Of a stretch of DNA of 64,000 bases, positions 27,577 to 36,801 are shown piece by piece (positions within the stretch are counted from its first letter, which is position 1; each line of letters begins with the position of its first letter). Position numbers and translations under genes: made by a program. Source of the stretch: Methylibium rhizosphaerae (lineage in GTDB: Bacteria > Pseudomonadota > Gammaproteobacteria > Burkholderiales > Burkholderiaceae_C); NCBI RefSeq assembly GCF_006386545.1, contig NZ_SWAR01000004.1, forward strand, positions 186,001 through 250,000. The letters are read 5' to 3'. Below the pieces are notes generated by a model, which saw nothing but the letters and a program-made list of their open reading frames with translations, did not search any database and had not been told where the DNA came from.

Positions 27577-29907
27577 ATGAAGAAGAACTTCCATCTCGCC
27601 ATCTGGCTCGGCCTGGCGGCTGCGGCCGCAGCCGCAGCCGCGGCCGAGGGCCAGGGCGCTGTTGCCCAGCCGGCCGCTGCCCGGGCCTGGTCGCCCTACC
27701 AGCCGGTGAAGGCGCCCGCAGCACCTGCCGTGAAGCAGAAGCAATGGGTGCGCTCGCCCATCGACAGCTTCGTGCTCGCGCAGCTCGAAGCCAAGGGCCT
27801 GAAGCCCTCGCCCGATGCCGACCGTGCGGCCTACATCCGCCGCGCCACGCTCGACGCCTGGGGCCTGCTGCCCACGCCCGAGGAAGTGCATGCCTTCGTC
27901 AACGACAAGTCGCCCAACGCGCACGAGAAGCTGGTGGACCGGCTGCTGGCGTCCCACCGCTTCGGCGAGCGCCAGGCGCGCCGCTGGCTCGACCTTGCGC
28001 GCTATGCCGACAGCTCGGGCTTCCAGAACGACAACACGCGGCCCAACAACTACCGCTACCGCGACTACGTGATCGACGCGTTCAACCGGGACAAGCCGTT
28101 CGACCGCTTCATCAAGGAACAGATCGCCGGCGACGAGCTCTGGCCCGACAGCCAGGAGGCGCGCATCGCCACCGGCTTCCTGGCCGGCTACCCGGACAAC
28201 AGCAACTCGCGCGACATGGTGCAGCGCAAGTACCAGATCGAAACCGACATGACCGACCTGGTGGGTGAAGCGCTGCTGGCCTCCACCATCGGCTGCGCGC
28301 GCTGCCACAACCACAAGGCCGACCGCGTGAGCCAGAAGGAATACTTCCAGCTGCAGGCCTTTTTTGCCAACACCGCGTTCGACGAGCGCGTGCCGCTGGC
28401 GGTGAAGGAAGCGATCGACCCCGATTACGAGAAGGCGCAGGCCGCCTACCAGGCGGCCACCAAGTCGATCCGCGACCAGCAGCGCGCGATCCTCGCCACG
28501 GTGACGGAAGCGGGCATCAAGTACCAGAAGGAGCGCTACCTCACCGACACGCGCGAATCGCTGTTCAAGCCCGAGGCCGAATGGACCGCGCTCGACCGCT
28601 GGGTCAACTGGCGCCACAAGCATGTGAGCACCGACCAGCAGGCGGCCCAGGCCTACCTGCGCCTCGCGGCCGAAGACCCGACCTTCCCGGCGCACAGCCC
28701 CGAGCTCGTCGAGAAGTGGAAGGAATACCAGAAGCTCACGGCCGAGCTGAACAAGTTCGACAGCCAGCGGCCCAAGGCCAGCGGCGCGACCAGCAACTTC
28801 ACCGCCGCCACCGAGCTGGGGCGTGAAGTGCCGCCGACCTTCGTGCGCTTTGGCGGCATCCACGAAAAGCCCACTGAAGAAGTGCAGCCCGGCATCCCGG
28901 CGTTGTGGCTGGCGGGCGGCACGCAGCCCAAGGTCGAGCCCGGCGCCAGGACCTCTGGCCGCCGCACTGCGCTCGCCCATTGGCTCACCAGCAACCAGAA
29001 CCCGCTGACCGCGCGCGTGTACGTCAACCGCGTGTGGAGCCAGTACTTCGACAAAGGCATCGTGAGCACCGTGCAGGACTTCGGCCGCGCCGGCACCAGG
29101 CCCACGCACCCCGAGCTGCTCGACCACCTGGCCGCCAGCTTCACCGGCAACGGCTGGAGCGTGAAGAAGCTGCACCGCGAGATCCTGCTGTCCAGCACCT
29201 ACCGCCAGTCGTCGGCCGAACGTGCCGACGTGCTGAAGGTGGACCCCGACAACAAGCTGCTCGCCGTGTACCCGCGCAAGCGCCTGGAGGCCGAAGAGCT
29301 CCGCGACTCGCTGCTCTACGCCTCGGGCCAGCTGGTCGACAAGGTGGGCGGCCCGGCGGTCTTTCCGCCGGTGCCGGCGCAGCTCAACGCCGGCAACCTG
29401 TGGCAGGCCCCACGCAACGAGGAGGAAACGCGCCGCCGCAGCCTCTACACCTTCGTGCGCCGCAGCGTCCCCTACCCGCTCACGGTGAACTTCGACCCCG
29501 CCAATCCGGCGCAGCCGCACCACAGGCGCGACGTGACCACCACGCCGCTGCAGGCCCTCACGCTGTTCAACAGCGACATCACCTTCGCCTGGTCGCAGGC
29601 CCTGGCCGGCCGCGTGATCAACGAAGCGGGCAAGGATGAATCGGCCCAGCTCGACCGCCTGTACGAAGTGCTGTTCGCACGCAAGCCCACGGCCGCCGAG
29701 AAGACGGCGCTGAAGGGCTTCCTCAACCAGCAGGAGAAGACCATCGCCGCCAAGGTGGTGAACCCGGCCTCGAACGGCAAGTTCGAGGTGGCCGTGCCCA
29801 CCGGCGTGAAGGCCGGCGCCGCGCCAGCCAACCCGCTGCGCGCGGCGGCCTTCGTGGACCTGGTTCACACGGTCGCCAACTCCAACGACTTCGCCTACCG
29901 CTTCTGA
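27577..29907 (+). CDS. Secreted DUF1549/DUF1553 protein with a heme-binding motif
   Basis: This 776-residue exported protein has a signal peptide (residues 1 to about 28, very Ala-rich). DUF1549 (about 65-270) carries a CxxCH motif at C240-A-R-C243-H244 in TIGCARCHNHKADR. DUF1553 fills the C-terminal half (from about 470; block NPLTARVYVNRVW). In Planctomycetes such proteins pair with DUF1501 proteins, often near sulfatases, and their function is unclear. The ATG at 27577 gives the signal peptide. A DUF1501 gene follows after 21 bases, so the pair is kept. Confidence 0.9.
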   Translation: MKKNFHLAIWLGLAAAAAAAAAAEGQGAVAQPAAARAWSPYQPVKAPAAPAVKQKQWVRSPIDSFVLAQLEAKGLKPSPDADRAAYIRRATLDAWGLLPTPEEVHAFVNDKSPNAHEKLVDRLLASHRFGERQARRWLDLARYADSSGFQNDNTRPNNYRYRDYVIDAFNRDKPFDRFIKEQIAGDELWPDSQEARIATGFLAGYPDNSNSRDMVQRKYQIETDMTDLVGEALLASTIGCARCHNHKADRVSQKEYFQLQAFFANTAFDERVPLAVKEAIDPDYEKAQAAYQAATKSIRDQQRAILATVTEAGIKYQKERYLTDTRESLFKPEAEWTALDRWVNWRHKHVSTDQQAAQAYLRLAAEDPTFPAHSPELVEKWKEYQKLTAELNKFDSQRPKASGATSNFTAATELGREVPPTFVRFGGIHEKPTEEVQPGIPALWLAGGTQPKVEPGARTSGRRTALAHWLTSNQNPLTARVYVNRVWSQYFDKGIVSTVQDFGRAGTRPTHPELLDHLAASFTGNGWSVKKLHREILLSSTYRQSSAERADVLKVDPDNKLLAVYPRKRLEAEELRDSLLYASGQLVDKVGGPAVFPPVPAQLNAGNLWQAPRNEEETRRRSLYTFVRRSVPYPLTVNFDPANPAQPHHRRDVTTTPLQALTLFNSDITFAWSQALAGRVINEAGKDESAQLDRLYEVLFARKPTAAEKTALKGFLNQQEKTIAAKVVNPASNGKFEVAVPTGVKAGAAPANPLRAAAFVDLVHTVANSNDFAYRF

Positions 29908-29928
29908 CGAACACCCAAGGACAACCTC

Positions 29929-31401
29929 ATGAGCCATCACGATCATCACCATCATTCGCGCCGCGCCTTCCTCAACGCTGCGGCACAAGGCGGCGTCGGC
30001 GTCGCGCTGTCGGGGCTGGTGCCCGGCCTGGGCATGTTCTCGGTCGCCACTGCCGCCGACCTGGTGGACCCGCTCGCGCCCAGGCGGCCGCACTTTCCGG
30101 CCAGGATCAAATCAGTCATCTGGCTGCATCAGAACGGCGCCCCCAGCACGCTCGACCTCTACGACTACAAGCCCGAGCTGGTGAGGCTCGCCGGCCAGGG
30201 CGTTCCGGCGTCCTTCATGAAGGGCATCAAGACCAGCACGCAGGGCGGTGTCAACAAGCTGTGGGTGTCGAACACCCGCACCTGGAAGCAGCACGGCGAA
30301 AGCGGCGCCTGGTTCTCGAACCTGCTGCCCAACCTCGCCCAGCATGCCGACAAGCTGGCCTTCATCAAGTCCAGCGTCACGGTGGGCGCCACCCACGACA
30401 TCTCGATCCTCAAGCTCAACACCGGCGACCTGAACCCGGGCCGGCCGTCGCTGGGCGCCTGGGTGAGCTATGCGCTCGGCTCGGCCAACCCGAAGCTGCC
30501 GCCCTACGTGGTGCTCTACAACAGCGACCGCGAGCCCAGCGCCGGCTCGCAGAACTGGAACTCGGGCTTCCTGCCCGCGGTGTACCAGGGCACGGCGTTC
30601 CGCCCGGGCGAGTCGCCCATCCTCTACCTCGAGCGGCCCGAGCTGCGCACCGAAGGCCAGCAGCGCGCCCAGCTCGACCTGCTGAAGCACCTCAACCAGC
30701 TGGGTGCCGCCAAGTACCCCAGCGACACCGAGCTGCGCGCCCGCGTGAAGGCCTATGAACTGGCCGAGCAGATGCAGGCCTCCGCGCCCGACGCGGTGGA
30801 TCTGAGCAAAGAGACCGACGCCACCAAGAAGCTTTACGGGCTGGACGACAAGACCAGCGAAAGCTACGGCCGCGTGCTGCTGCGCGCGCGCCGCCTGGTG
30901 GAACGCGGCGTGCGTTTCGTGCAGGTGGTGTCCGGCCACCCCGAAGGCGTGTCCGACAACGACCGCCGCAGCTGGGACGCGCACAACGAGCTCGACGACA
31001 ACCACGGCCTCATGGCCAGGATGGTCGACCAGCCCATCGCCGGGCTGCTGGCAGACCTGAAGTCGCGCGGCCTGCTCGAAAGCACGCTGGTGGTGTGGAC
31101 TTCGGAGTTCAGCCGCACGCCGTGGGGCGAAAGCGGCTCCGGCCGCGACCACAACCCCTGGGGCTACACCCAATGGGTGGCCGGCGGCGGCATCAAGGCG
31201 GGCTACACCCATGGCGGCACCGACGAGATCGGCCTGCAGGTGGCCGACAAGGACACCGCGGTCGACACCTACGACCTGCATGCCACCGTGCTGCACCTGC
31301 TGGGGCTGGACCACCTGAAGACGACCTACCTCAACAACGGCCGCTCCGAGCGGCCGACGGTGGTGTACGGCAAGGTGGTCAAGGAACTGCTGGCCACCTG
31401 A
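29929..31401 (+). CDS. DUF1501 protein with Tat signal
   Basis: This 490-residue protein starts with a His-rich stretch and a twin-arginine signal, SRRAFLNAAAQGG, so it should be exported folded. The rest is DUF1501, related to the alkaline phosphatase/sulfatase fold (for example HPEGVSDNDRRSWDAHNELDDN and SEFSRTPWGE). DUF1501 proteins accompany DUF1549/DUF1553 proteins such as the upstream gene. A hydrolase of sulfate or phosphate esters is conceivable; a cofactor is not visible. Confidence 0.9.
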   Translation: MSHHDHHHHSRRAFLNAAAQGGVGVALSGLVPGLGMFSVATAADLVDPLAPRRPHFPARIKSVIWLHQNGAPSTLDLYDYKPELVRLAGQGVPASFMKGIKTSTQGGVNKLWVSNTRTWKQHGESGAWFSNLLPNLAQHADKLAFIKSSVTVGATHDISILKLNTGDLNPGRPSLGAWVSYALGSANPKLPPYVVLYNSDREPSAGSQNWNSGFLPAVYQGTAFRPGESPILYLERPELRTEGQQRAQLDLLKHLNQLGAAKYPSDTELRARVKAYELAEQMQASAPDAVDLSKETDATKKLYGLDDKTSESYGRVLLRARRLVERGVRFVQVVSGHPEGVSDNDRRSWDAHNELDDNHGLMARMVDQPIAGLLADLKSRGLLESTLVVWTSEFSRTPWGESGSGRDHNPWGYTQWVAGGGIKAGYTHGGTDEIGLQVADKDTAVDTYDLHATVLHLLGLDHLKTTYLNNGRSERPTVVYGKVVKELLAT

Positions 31402-31473
31402 TTCGAAACGCTTCACCGCGTTTCCGCGGTGAATGCATTCCAGTACCAACACAGCAGGCACTCGCTTCAATCG

Positions 31474-31848
31474 ATGCGCAAGGTCATCACGATAGCCACT
31501 CTCATGGTTGCGGCCGGTGCCGCGCGGGGTGCCGCCGAACTCGGCATGGAACTCATGCAGAACATCGAGGACAGCAACAGGAGCCTCGCCTCCAACATCG
31601 CGCTGCACGACGGCAAGGCGGCCATCGCCGACGCCAAGGACCTCGACGGCCTGTTTGCCGAGGTCGAGACCCATTTCACCCAACGCGGCGATGCCGCCAA
31701 CGCGGTGGAGCTCTCGAAGAAGAGCCGCAGCCTCGCCACACGGATCGTCAGCGCGGTGTCGTCCGGCGACTTCAGTGCCGCGACCGACGCGGCGACCGAC
31801 CTGTCGCGCACCTGCCGCACCTGCCACACCTTCTACAAGAAGGAGTGA
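31474..31848 (+). CDS. Small periplasmic class II cytochrome c-like protein
   Basis: About 124 residues with signal peptide (MRKVITIATLMVAAGAARG) and one C-terminal heme site, CRTCH, as in cytochrome c' folds where heme attaches near the end of a four-helix bundle. A start at 31429 is possible, but the signal peptide favours 31474. It precedes the cytochrome c4-like gene by two bases between stop and start, so both belong to one operon. Confidence 0.75.
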   Translation: MRKVITIATLMVAAGAARGAAELGMELMQNIEDSNRSLASNIALHDGKAAIADAKDLDGLFAEVETHFTQRGDAANAVELSKKSRSLATRIVSAVSSGDFSAATDAATDLSRTCRTCHTFYKKE

Positions 31849-31850
31849 GC

Positions 31851-32558
31851 GTGAGGCGACTCCATGGCCTGGCAAGGGCGATGGCCGGCGCCGCAGTGCT
31901 GCTGGCCTTCGCGTCCGAGAGTGCCCTCGCGCAGGCGAACAGGCAGCGCGCTATCTCGCACCCGGCGGCCGCAACGTCCACGCCCCGCGGCGATGCGGAG
32001 GCCGGCCGGCAGAAGGCCGACGCCGAACGATGTGTCGAATGCCACGGCGCCGAGGGCCAGGGCGTGACCCATGCCGGCGCCAGCGCCACCGAAGCGCGTG
32101 TTCCCAAGCTGGCCGGGCAGCGCCCCGAGTACCTGCTCAAGCAGCTGCGCGACTTCAAGAGCGGCGCACGCAAGGACGACCTCATGCTCGTGGCAGTGCG
32201 CAACGTCGAGGAGACGGATCTGCGCGACATCGTGGCCTGGTTCGCGTCGCTGCCGCGAATGCAGGGGCCAGACGCAAGGACCGACTTCGCAGCCGGCCGC
32301 ATGCTGTACGCGCAAGGCGATGCCGCGCGCGGCATCCCGGCCTGCGTGAGCTGCCATGGCGACGATGGCGGCAGCGCCACCGCTGCCGGCCCGCTGGTGC
32401 CCATCATCGGCGGCCAGGGCTCGCACTACCTCGAGCAGCAGCTGCTGCAATGGCGAAGCGGCTGGCGCAGGAACGATGCTGCGATGAAGGAAGCGGCACG
32501 TCACCTGAGCGACGCCGACATCAAGTCGTTGGCGGGTCACCTGGCGACACAGCGCTGA
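31851..32558 (+). CDS. Diheme cytochrome c4-like protein
   Basis: This 235-residue exported protein has two heme sites, CVECH and CVSCH, spaced as in cytochrome c4. Translation begins at GTG 31851, with AAGGAG six bases upstream inside the end of the previous gene; the first 26 residues form a signal peptide. Cytochromes c4 transfer electrons in the periplasm to terminal oxidases. It could take electrons from the CxxCH-bearing DUF1549 protein or the cytochrome c'-like protein; that is inference. Confidence 0.85.
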   Translation: MRRLHGLARAMAGAAVLLAFASESALAQANRQRAISHPAAATSTPRGDAEAGRQKADAERCVECHGAEGQGVTHAGASATEARVPKLAGQRPEYLLKQLRDFKSGARKDDLMLVAVRNVEETDLRDIVAWFASLPRMQGPDARTDFAAGRMLYAQGDAARGIPACVSCHGDDGGSATAAGPLVPIIGGQGSHYLEQQLLQWRSGWRRNDAAMKEAARHLSDADIKSLAGHLATQR

Positions 32559-32606
32559 CCGACTGCATCGCTGCGCCGCCACGACCGCCGCGAAGGCAAC
32601 GCATCG

Positions 32607-33086
32607 TCACGGCGCCGCGGAGGCTGCCGCGCGGGGCGCGGGCGGCTGGATGTGGACCACCGCCTTGCCACCCTCCTGTTCGTAGTCTTCCGAACCGGTG
32701 GCGCCCGCCACCTTGAAGCCCCTGGCGGCCAGCAGGTCGCCGGCCGCGCCGGCGCGGTTGGCATGGTTCGACACGGTGAGGATGGTGCGGTCCTTCGGCA
32801 GGTAGGCCAGGTGCTTCTCGAGGTCGCGGTTCTGCACGCTCAGGAAGACCGGGAAGCTGCCGTACCTGACGAGTTCGTCGGGGCGGCGCACGTCGAGCAC
32901 GAGCAGCTTGTCCGGCTGCGCAAGCAGCGCATCGACCTCGGCACGACCGAGACGCTGGGTCTTGTACTTCCAGGGCTGGGTTGCGGCCGCGGCGGGTGCC
33001 TGCTGCGCCCATGCATGCGTGGCGCCCGCGCCGAGCGCGGCCAGTGCTGCGAGCAGCGAGATGCGATGAAGGAGTCGTCGGTTCAT
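32607..33086 (-). CDS. Exported rhodanese-like protein lacking the catalytic cysteine
   Basis: This 159-residue protein has a signal peptide (to about residue 27, AWAQQ) and a single rhodanese domain (LLVLDVRRPDELVRYG). The active-site loop reads TVSNHANRAG, so the usual cysteine is Ser106 and sulfur transfer is unlikely. It may bind rather than carry sulfur species. It is transcribed opposite to its neighbours, toward the cytochrome genes, and a well-formed sigma-54 site lies just upstream. Confidence 0.85.
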   Translation of the reverse strand: MNRRLLHRISLLAALAALGAGATHAWAQQAPAAAATQPWKYKTQRLGRAEVDALLAQPDKLLVLDVRRPDELVRYGSFPVFLSVQNRDLEKHLAYLPKDRTILTVSNHANRAGAAGDLLAARGFKVAGATGSEDYEQEGGKAVVHIQPPAPRAAASAAP

Positions 33087-33120
33087 GGATGAGTCGTCTG
33101 GTTCTTGCCAGGCCTGCAGG

Positions 33121-33136
33121 TGCAGCATCCGTGCCA
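33121..33136 (-). promoter_or_regulatory. Candidate sigma-54 promoter of the rhodanese gene
   Basis: The minus strand reads TGGCACGGATGCTGCA, a perfect -24 element (TGGCACG), correct spacing and -12 CTGCA, about 35 bases before the rhodanese ATG. It is the best of the five sites in this region. Confidence 0.65.
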
Positions 33137-33363
33137 GTCCCGATCGCGCGGCGAAACGCAGCAGCAGGCGCACAAGCAGCACCGCTGCTGCCGCTGCGAC
33201 AGCGGTGCGTCGACTGCCTGCTGCAACTCCAGCAGCAGCGCAGCACATCGCGCATGTCCTCTCGTGCCTTCTTCACATCGCTCCAGCAAGCCCTTCATCT
33301 CTCGTGCGCCCTTGCGCTGCGCGCGACGCATGTGCTTAGAAGCATTGCTGCTAGCCGCGGGCA

Positions 33364-33379
33364 TGGGCTCTGCATTGCG
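33364..33379 (+). promoter_or_regulatory. Candidate sigma-54 promoter of the TonB-dependent receptor
   Basis: TGGGCTCTGCATTGCG has GG and TTGC with sigma-54 spacing. The start site near 33390 supports translation from GTG 33447. The divergent spacer 33087-33446 also has a 9-bp inverted repeat at 33179-33208 (GCACCGCTG/CAGCGGTGC) but no gene. Confidence 0.4.
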
Positions 33380-33446
33380 AACGGCTCGCCATTCATGCGT
33401 TCGTTCCATCCGCACGACAACCCAGACAGAGAGAGTGAGAGACCCT

Positions 33447-36155
33447 GTGACCCACACCCGAGGCCTTCGACGAAAGGTGCAACGCCGCCCCCGCCCGCAA
33501 TTCCAGCCGCCTGCCGCATCCGCCATCGTGGCCGGCATCGCCCTGCTCTGCGCTGCGGCCGCCCGGGCCCAGGTGCAGCCCGAGGCACCGGCCTCGGCAC
33601 CGGCCGGGCAGGCCGAGGCCCCGCTGGAACAGGCGGCCCCTGCGCTGGATGCCGTGGTCGTGCGCAGCCGCAACCGCATCGAGAAGCTGCAGGACGTGCC
33701 GCTGTCGATCTCGGTGGTCACCGGCAACGAGCTGTCGCGGCTCGATGCCTACGACATCGGCTCCATCACCAGGCGGCTGGGCAACGTGTCGTGGAACCAG
33801 GGCAACCAGCGCACCAGCAGCCTCTCGATCCGCGGCATCGGCAAGATCGGCCAGACCGAGGCGCAGGACCCCAGCGTGGGCACCATCGTCGACGGCGTGA
33901 ACTTCGCCTACAACGCGCTCACCTCCAGCTTCGACTTCACCGACATCGAGGCGGTGGAAGTGACCCGTGGTCCGCAGGGCACGCTGCTGGGCAAGAACAC
34001 CAGCATGGGCGTCGTGAACATCACCACGCGCCGGCCGTCGTTCACGCCGTCGGCCGACTATTCGCTGGCCTTTCGCGACCGCGACGGCTTCACCGGCACG
34101 CTGGCCGCCGGCGGCCCGGTGATCGACGACCTGCTGGCCTGGCGAGGCACGTTCTCGGTGAGCAAGCAGCGCGGCGACGTGGTCAACAGCTACAACCGGG
34201 ACGTCACCTACACCAACACCGACCGGGTGTCGGGCCGCGTGCAGTTCCTCCTCACGCCGACGCCGGACTTCAATGCGCGCATCGCGGTGGACCTGCAGCC
34301 GCGGGCAGGCGAGGCCACCAACGGCCGCACCATCAACACGCCCACGCCGAGCACCTACTCCAACGGCACGCCGAACACGTCGGTCACCAACGAGGTCCGC
34401 CTCGCACGCCGCTGGTTCACTCAGAACACAGGCTTCACCGTGGGCGACTACCTCTACGGCGGCGCCGACGGCCGCTCGGTGAACAACGACGGCGCCCGCC
34501 CGCTGGTCACCGGCAGCCGTGGCGCGGCCGCCGAGCTGAACTGGAAGCTCGCCGACGGCCACACGCTGACCTCCATCACCGCCTACAAGGACTACCACTT
34601 CAACGCAGTCAACGACGAAGGCACGCCGTTCGACGTGAGCCGCAACTCCGGCGGCTTCTGGAACGACTACAAGCAGTTCAGCCAGGAGCTGCGCATCACC
34701 TCGCCGCTGGGCGGCTTCGTCGACTACCAGGGCGGGCTGTATTTCATTCGCGTCCACAACAAGGCCGAGTACCAGCGCGTCTGGGGCAACGACGCCGGTG
34801 CATGGTTCGCCAGCAACGCGCAATACGGTCGGCTCGACGCCGACGCGGCTGGCCGCCTGCTGATGCTCAACTCGCTGGCCAACCTGAGCATGTCCTTCAA
34901 CTCGCCGGCCGGCGTGCAGGACATCCGCAACGACAGTCTGGCCGGCTTCGGGCAGGCCAACTGGCACCTGAGCGAGCCGCTCACGCTGACCACCGGCCTG
35001 CGCCTCACCCGCGAAGACCGCCGCAATTCGGGCCGCTCCGCCATCCGCAGCCAAGGCAACGCGCCCGAGTTGAACCCGGTGGTCGTCGGCAACGTGAGCC
35101 TCGGCGGCTTTGCTTCCGACGCCGTGGGAGCCCTGGCGGCCGGCAACACCGCCGCACAGCTGAGCCTGGCCGACCAGGTGGCGCAGCGCTACTTCGGCGT
35201 GGCCCCCACCGCGACACCGGGCGAGGCCTACAACAGCCTCAGCGACGCACAGCGGCGGCAGGTGGCCGATGCGAAGGCGATTCGCGCGGCACAGATCGGC
35301 GTGCTGTTCAACCAGACCGAGGCGCAGCCCTACCAGGAAACGCAGCCGGCCTTCGTGCTGAGTCCGAGCTACAAGATCACCCCGGACCTCACCGCCTACG
35401 CCTCGCTGCAATACGGCGAGAAGGCCGGCATCTCGCAGTTCGTCAACGGCCGCTCCACGCCGGTGAAGGCTGAAAAGACCACGTCGTTCGAAGTCGGCTT
35501 CAAGTCGGCGCTGCTCGACAAGTCGCTGATCCTCAACGCGGACGTGTTCCTCACCCGCATCAAGGACTACCAGCAGTCGGTACGCATCCTCGACGAATAC
35601 ACCACCGAACAAAGCGGCGTGCTCACCTACACCTCGGCCACCGGCAACGTGCCGAAGGTGCAGGCCTCAGGGCTGGAGATCGACGGCGTGTACGCGGGCA
35701 TCCGCAACCTCACGCTGCGCTTTTCGGGGGCCTACAACCGCGCGGTCTACAAGAAATTTCCCAACGCCGCGCAGCCGGTGGAGAACGGCTATGCCGGCGC
35801 CTCGCCGTACCGCGACATCTCGGGCCAGCCGCTGGCCGGCGCGCCGAAATACACCTTCAACGTCGGCGCCGACTACCGCTACCCGGTGTTCGACGACAAG
35901 GAGTTCCACACCAGCGCCAACGTGGCGGCCACCAGCGGCTTCCATTCCGACAACTCGCTGTCGAGCTACTCGTGGATCGGGAAGAACGTGCTGGTGGACT
36001 GGGCCGTCGGGCTGGGCCGGCGCAACAAGGGCTTCGACGTGAGCCTGGTCGTCACCAACCTGTTCGACGACGACACGCCGCGCGGCCGGACCTGGAACAG
36101 CTACACACCCGCGATCCCGCGCACGGTGAGCGTGGTGCTCACCGGCAGGCTCTGA
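33447..36155 (+). CDS. TonB-dependent outer-membrane receptor
   Basis: This 902-residue protein imports a scarce ligand across the outer membrane using TonB energy. It has a signal peptide (cleavage after ARA, about residue 41) and a TonB-box-like LDAVVVRSR (67-75). The plug domain (to about 200) contains VEVTRGPQGTLLGKN, and a long beta-barrel follows. I start at GTG 33447 because the signal peptide begins there and a purine-rich site precedes it; the upstream open frame is poor coding. The ligand is unknown; the neighbours suggest an organosulfur compound. Confidence 0.92.
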   Translation: MTHTRGLRRKVQRRPRPQFQPPAASAIVAGIALLCAAAARAQVQPEAPASAPAGQAEAPLEQAAPALDAVVVRSRNRIEKLQDVPLSISVVTGNELSRLDAYDIGSITRRLGNVSWNQGNQRTSSLSIRGIGKIGQTEAQDPSVGTIVDGVNFAYNALTSSFDFTDIEAVEVTRGPQGTLLGKNTSMGVVNITTRRPSFTPSADYSLAFRDRDGFTGTLAAGGPVIDDLLAWRGTFSVSKQRGDVVNSYNRDVTYTNTDRVSGRVQFLLTPTPDFNARIAVDLQPRAGEATNGRTINTPTPSTYSNGTPNTSVTNEVRLARRWFTQNTGFTVGDYLYGGADGRSVNNDGARPLVTGSRGAAAELNWKLADGHTLTSITAYKDYHFNAVNDEGTPFDVSRNSGGFWNDYKQFSQELRITSPLGGFVDYQGGLYFIRVHNKAEYQRVWGNDAGAWFASNAQYGRLDADAAGRLLMLNSLANLSMSFNSPAGVQDIRNDSLAGFGQANWHLSEPLTLTTGLRLTREDRRNSGRSAIRSQGNAPELNPVVVGNVSLGGFASDAVGALAAGNTAAQLSLADQVAQRYFGVAPTATPGEAYNSLSDAQRRQVADAKAIRAAQIGVLFNQTEAQPYQETQPAFVLSPSYKITPDLTAYASLQYGEKAGISQFVNGRSTPVKAEKTTSFEVGFKSALLDKSLILNADVFLTRIKDYQQSVRILDEYTTEQSGVLTYTSATGNVPKVQASGLEIDGVYAGIRNLTLRFSGAYNRAVYKKFPNAAQPVENGYAGASPYRDISGQPLAGAPKYTFNVGADYRYPVFDDKEFHTSANVAATSGFHSDNSLSSYSWIGKNVLVDWAVGLGRRNKGFDVSLVVTNLFDDDTPRGRTWNSYTPAIPRTVSVVLTGRL

Positions 36156-36178
36156 TCATTCCGAAGAGGCAACACGAC

Positions 36179-36784
36179 ATGGCCGACATGCCGAGAAACA
36201 CAAGACACCTGACCCTCGCCACGCTGCTTGCCGCAGCCGCTGCCTGGCCTGCGGCCGCCGCACTGAAGGAAGGCGACGCCGCCCCCGACTTCAAGGCCCA
36301 GGCCTCGTTGGCCGGCAAGGCATTCACCTACACGCTGAAGGACGCCCTGCGCAAGGGCCCGGTGGTCGTGTACTTCTACCCTTCGGCCTTCACCGGCGGC
36401 TGCAACATCCAGGCGCACAGCTTTGCCGAAAACGCCGACAGGTTCGCGGCCGCGGGTGCCTCCATCGTCGGCGTATCGCTCGACAGCATCGCGCGGCTCA
36501 ACGAGTTCTCGGCCGACCCGCTGTACTGCGCCGGCAAGCTGCCCGTGGCCTCCGACGCAGGCGGTGCCATCGCGAAGGCCTACGACCTCCAGGTCACCGA
36601 GGCGCCTGCCGGCCGCAAGGACACGCGCGGGCGAGACATCGACCACGGCCGCGCGGAACGCACCACCTTCATCGTCACGCCCGATGGCCGCATCGCGCAG
36701 ACCATCGGCGGCGTGGCCCCCGAACTCAACGTGCAGCAGGCCCTCGAGGCCGTGCGCAAGCTGGCCGCCACCCGCAAACCCTGA
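36179..36784 (+). CDS. Exported peroxiredoxin (AhpC/TSA family)
   Basis: This 201-residue protein has a signal peptide (to about AAA, residue 27) and a peroxiredoxin fold. The peroxidatic cysteine sits in FTGGCNIQAHSF. The second cysteine that BCP-type enzymes have five residues later is His here, so it may act as a 1-Cys enzyme or use the later Cys in LYCAGKL. It follows the receptor gene by 23 bases and precedes the lactonase, in one operon. Role: peroxide or sulfur-oxidant removal in the periplasm. Confidence 0.85.
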   Translation: MADMPRNTRHLTLATLLAAAAAWPAAAALKEGDAAPDFKAQASLAGKAFTYTLKDALRKGPVVVYFYPSAFTGGCNIQAHSFAENADRFAAAGASIVGVSLDSIARLNEFSADPLYCAGKLPVASDAGGAIAKAYDLQVTEAPAGRKDTRGRDIDHGRAERTTFIVTPDGRIAQTIGGVAPELNVQQALEAVRKLAATRKP

Positions 36785-36801
36785 ATCGACTCACCACCCC
36801 T

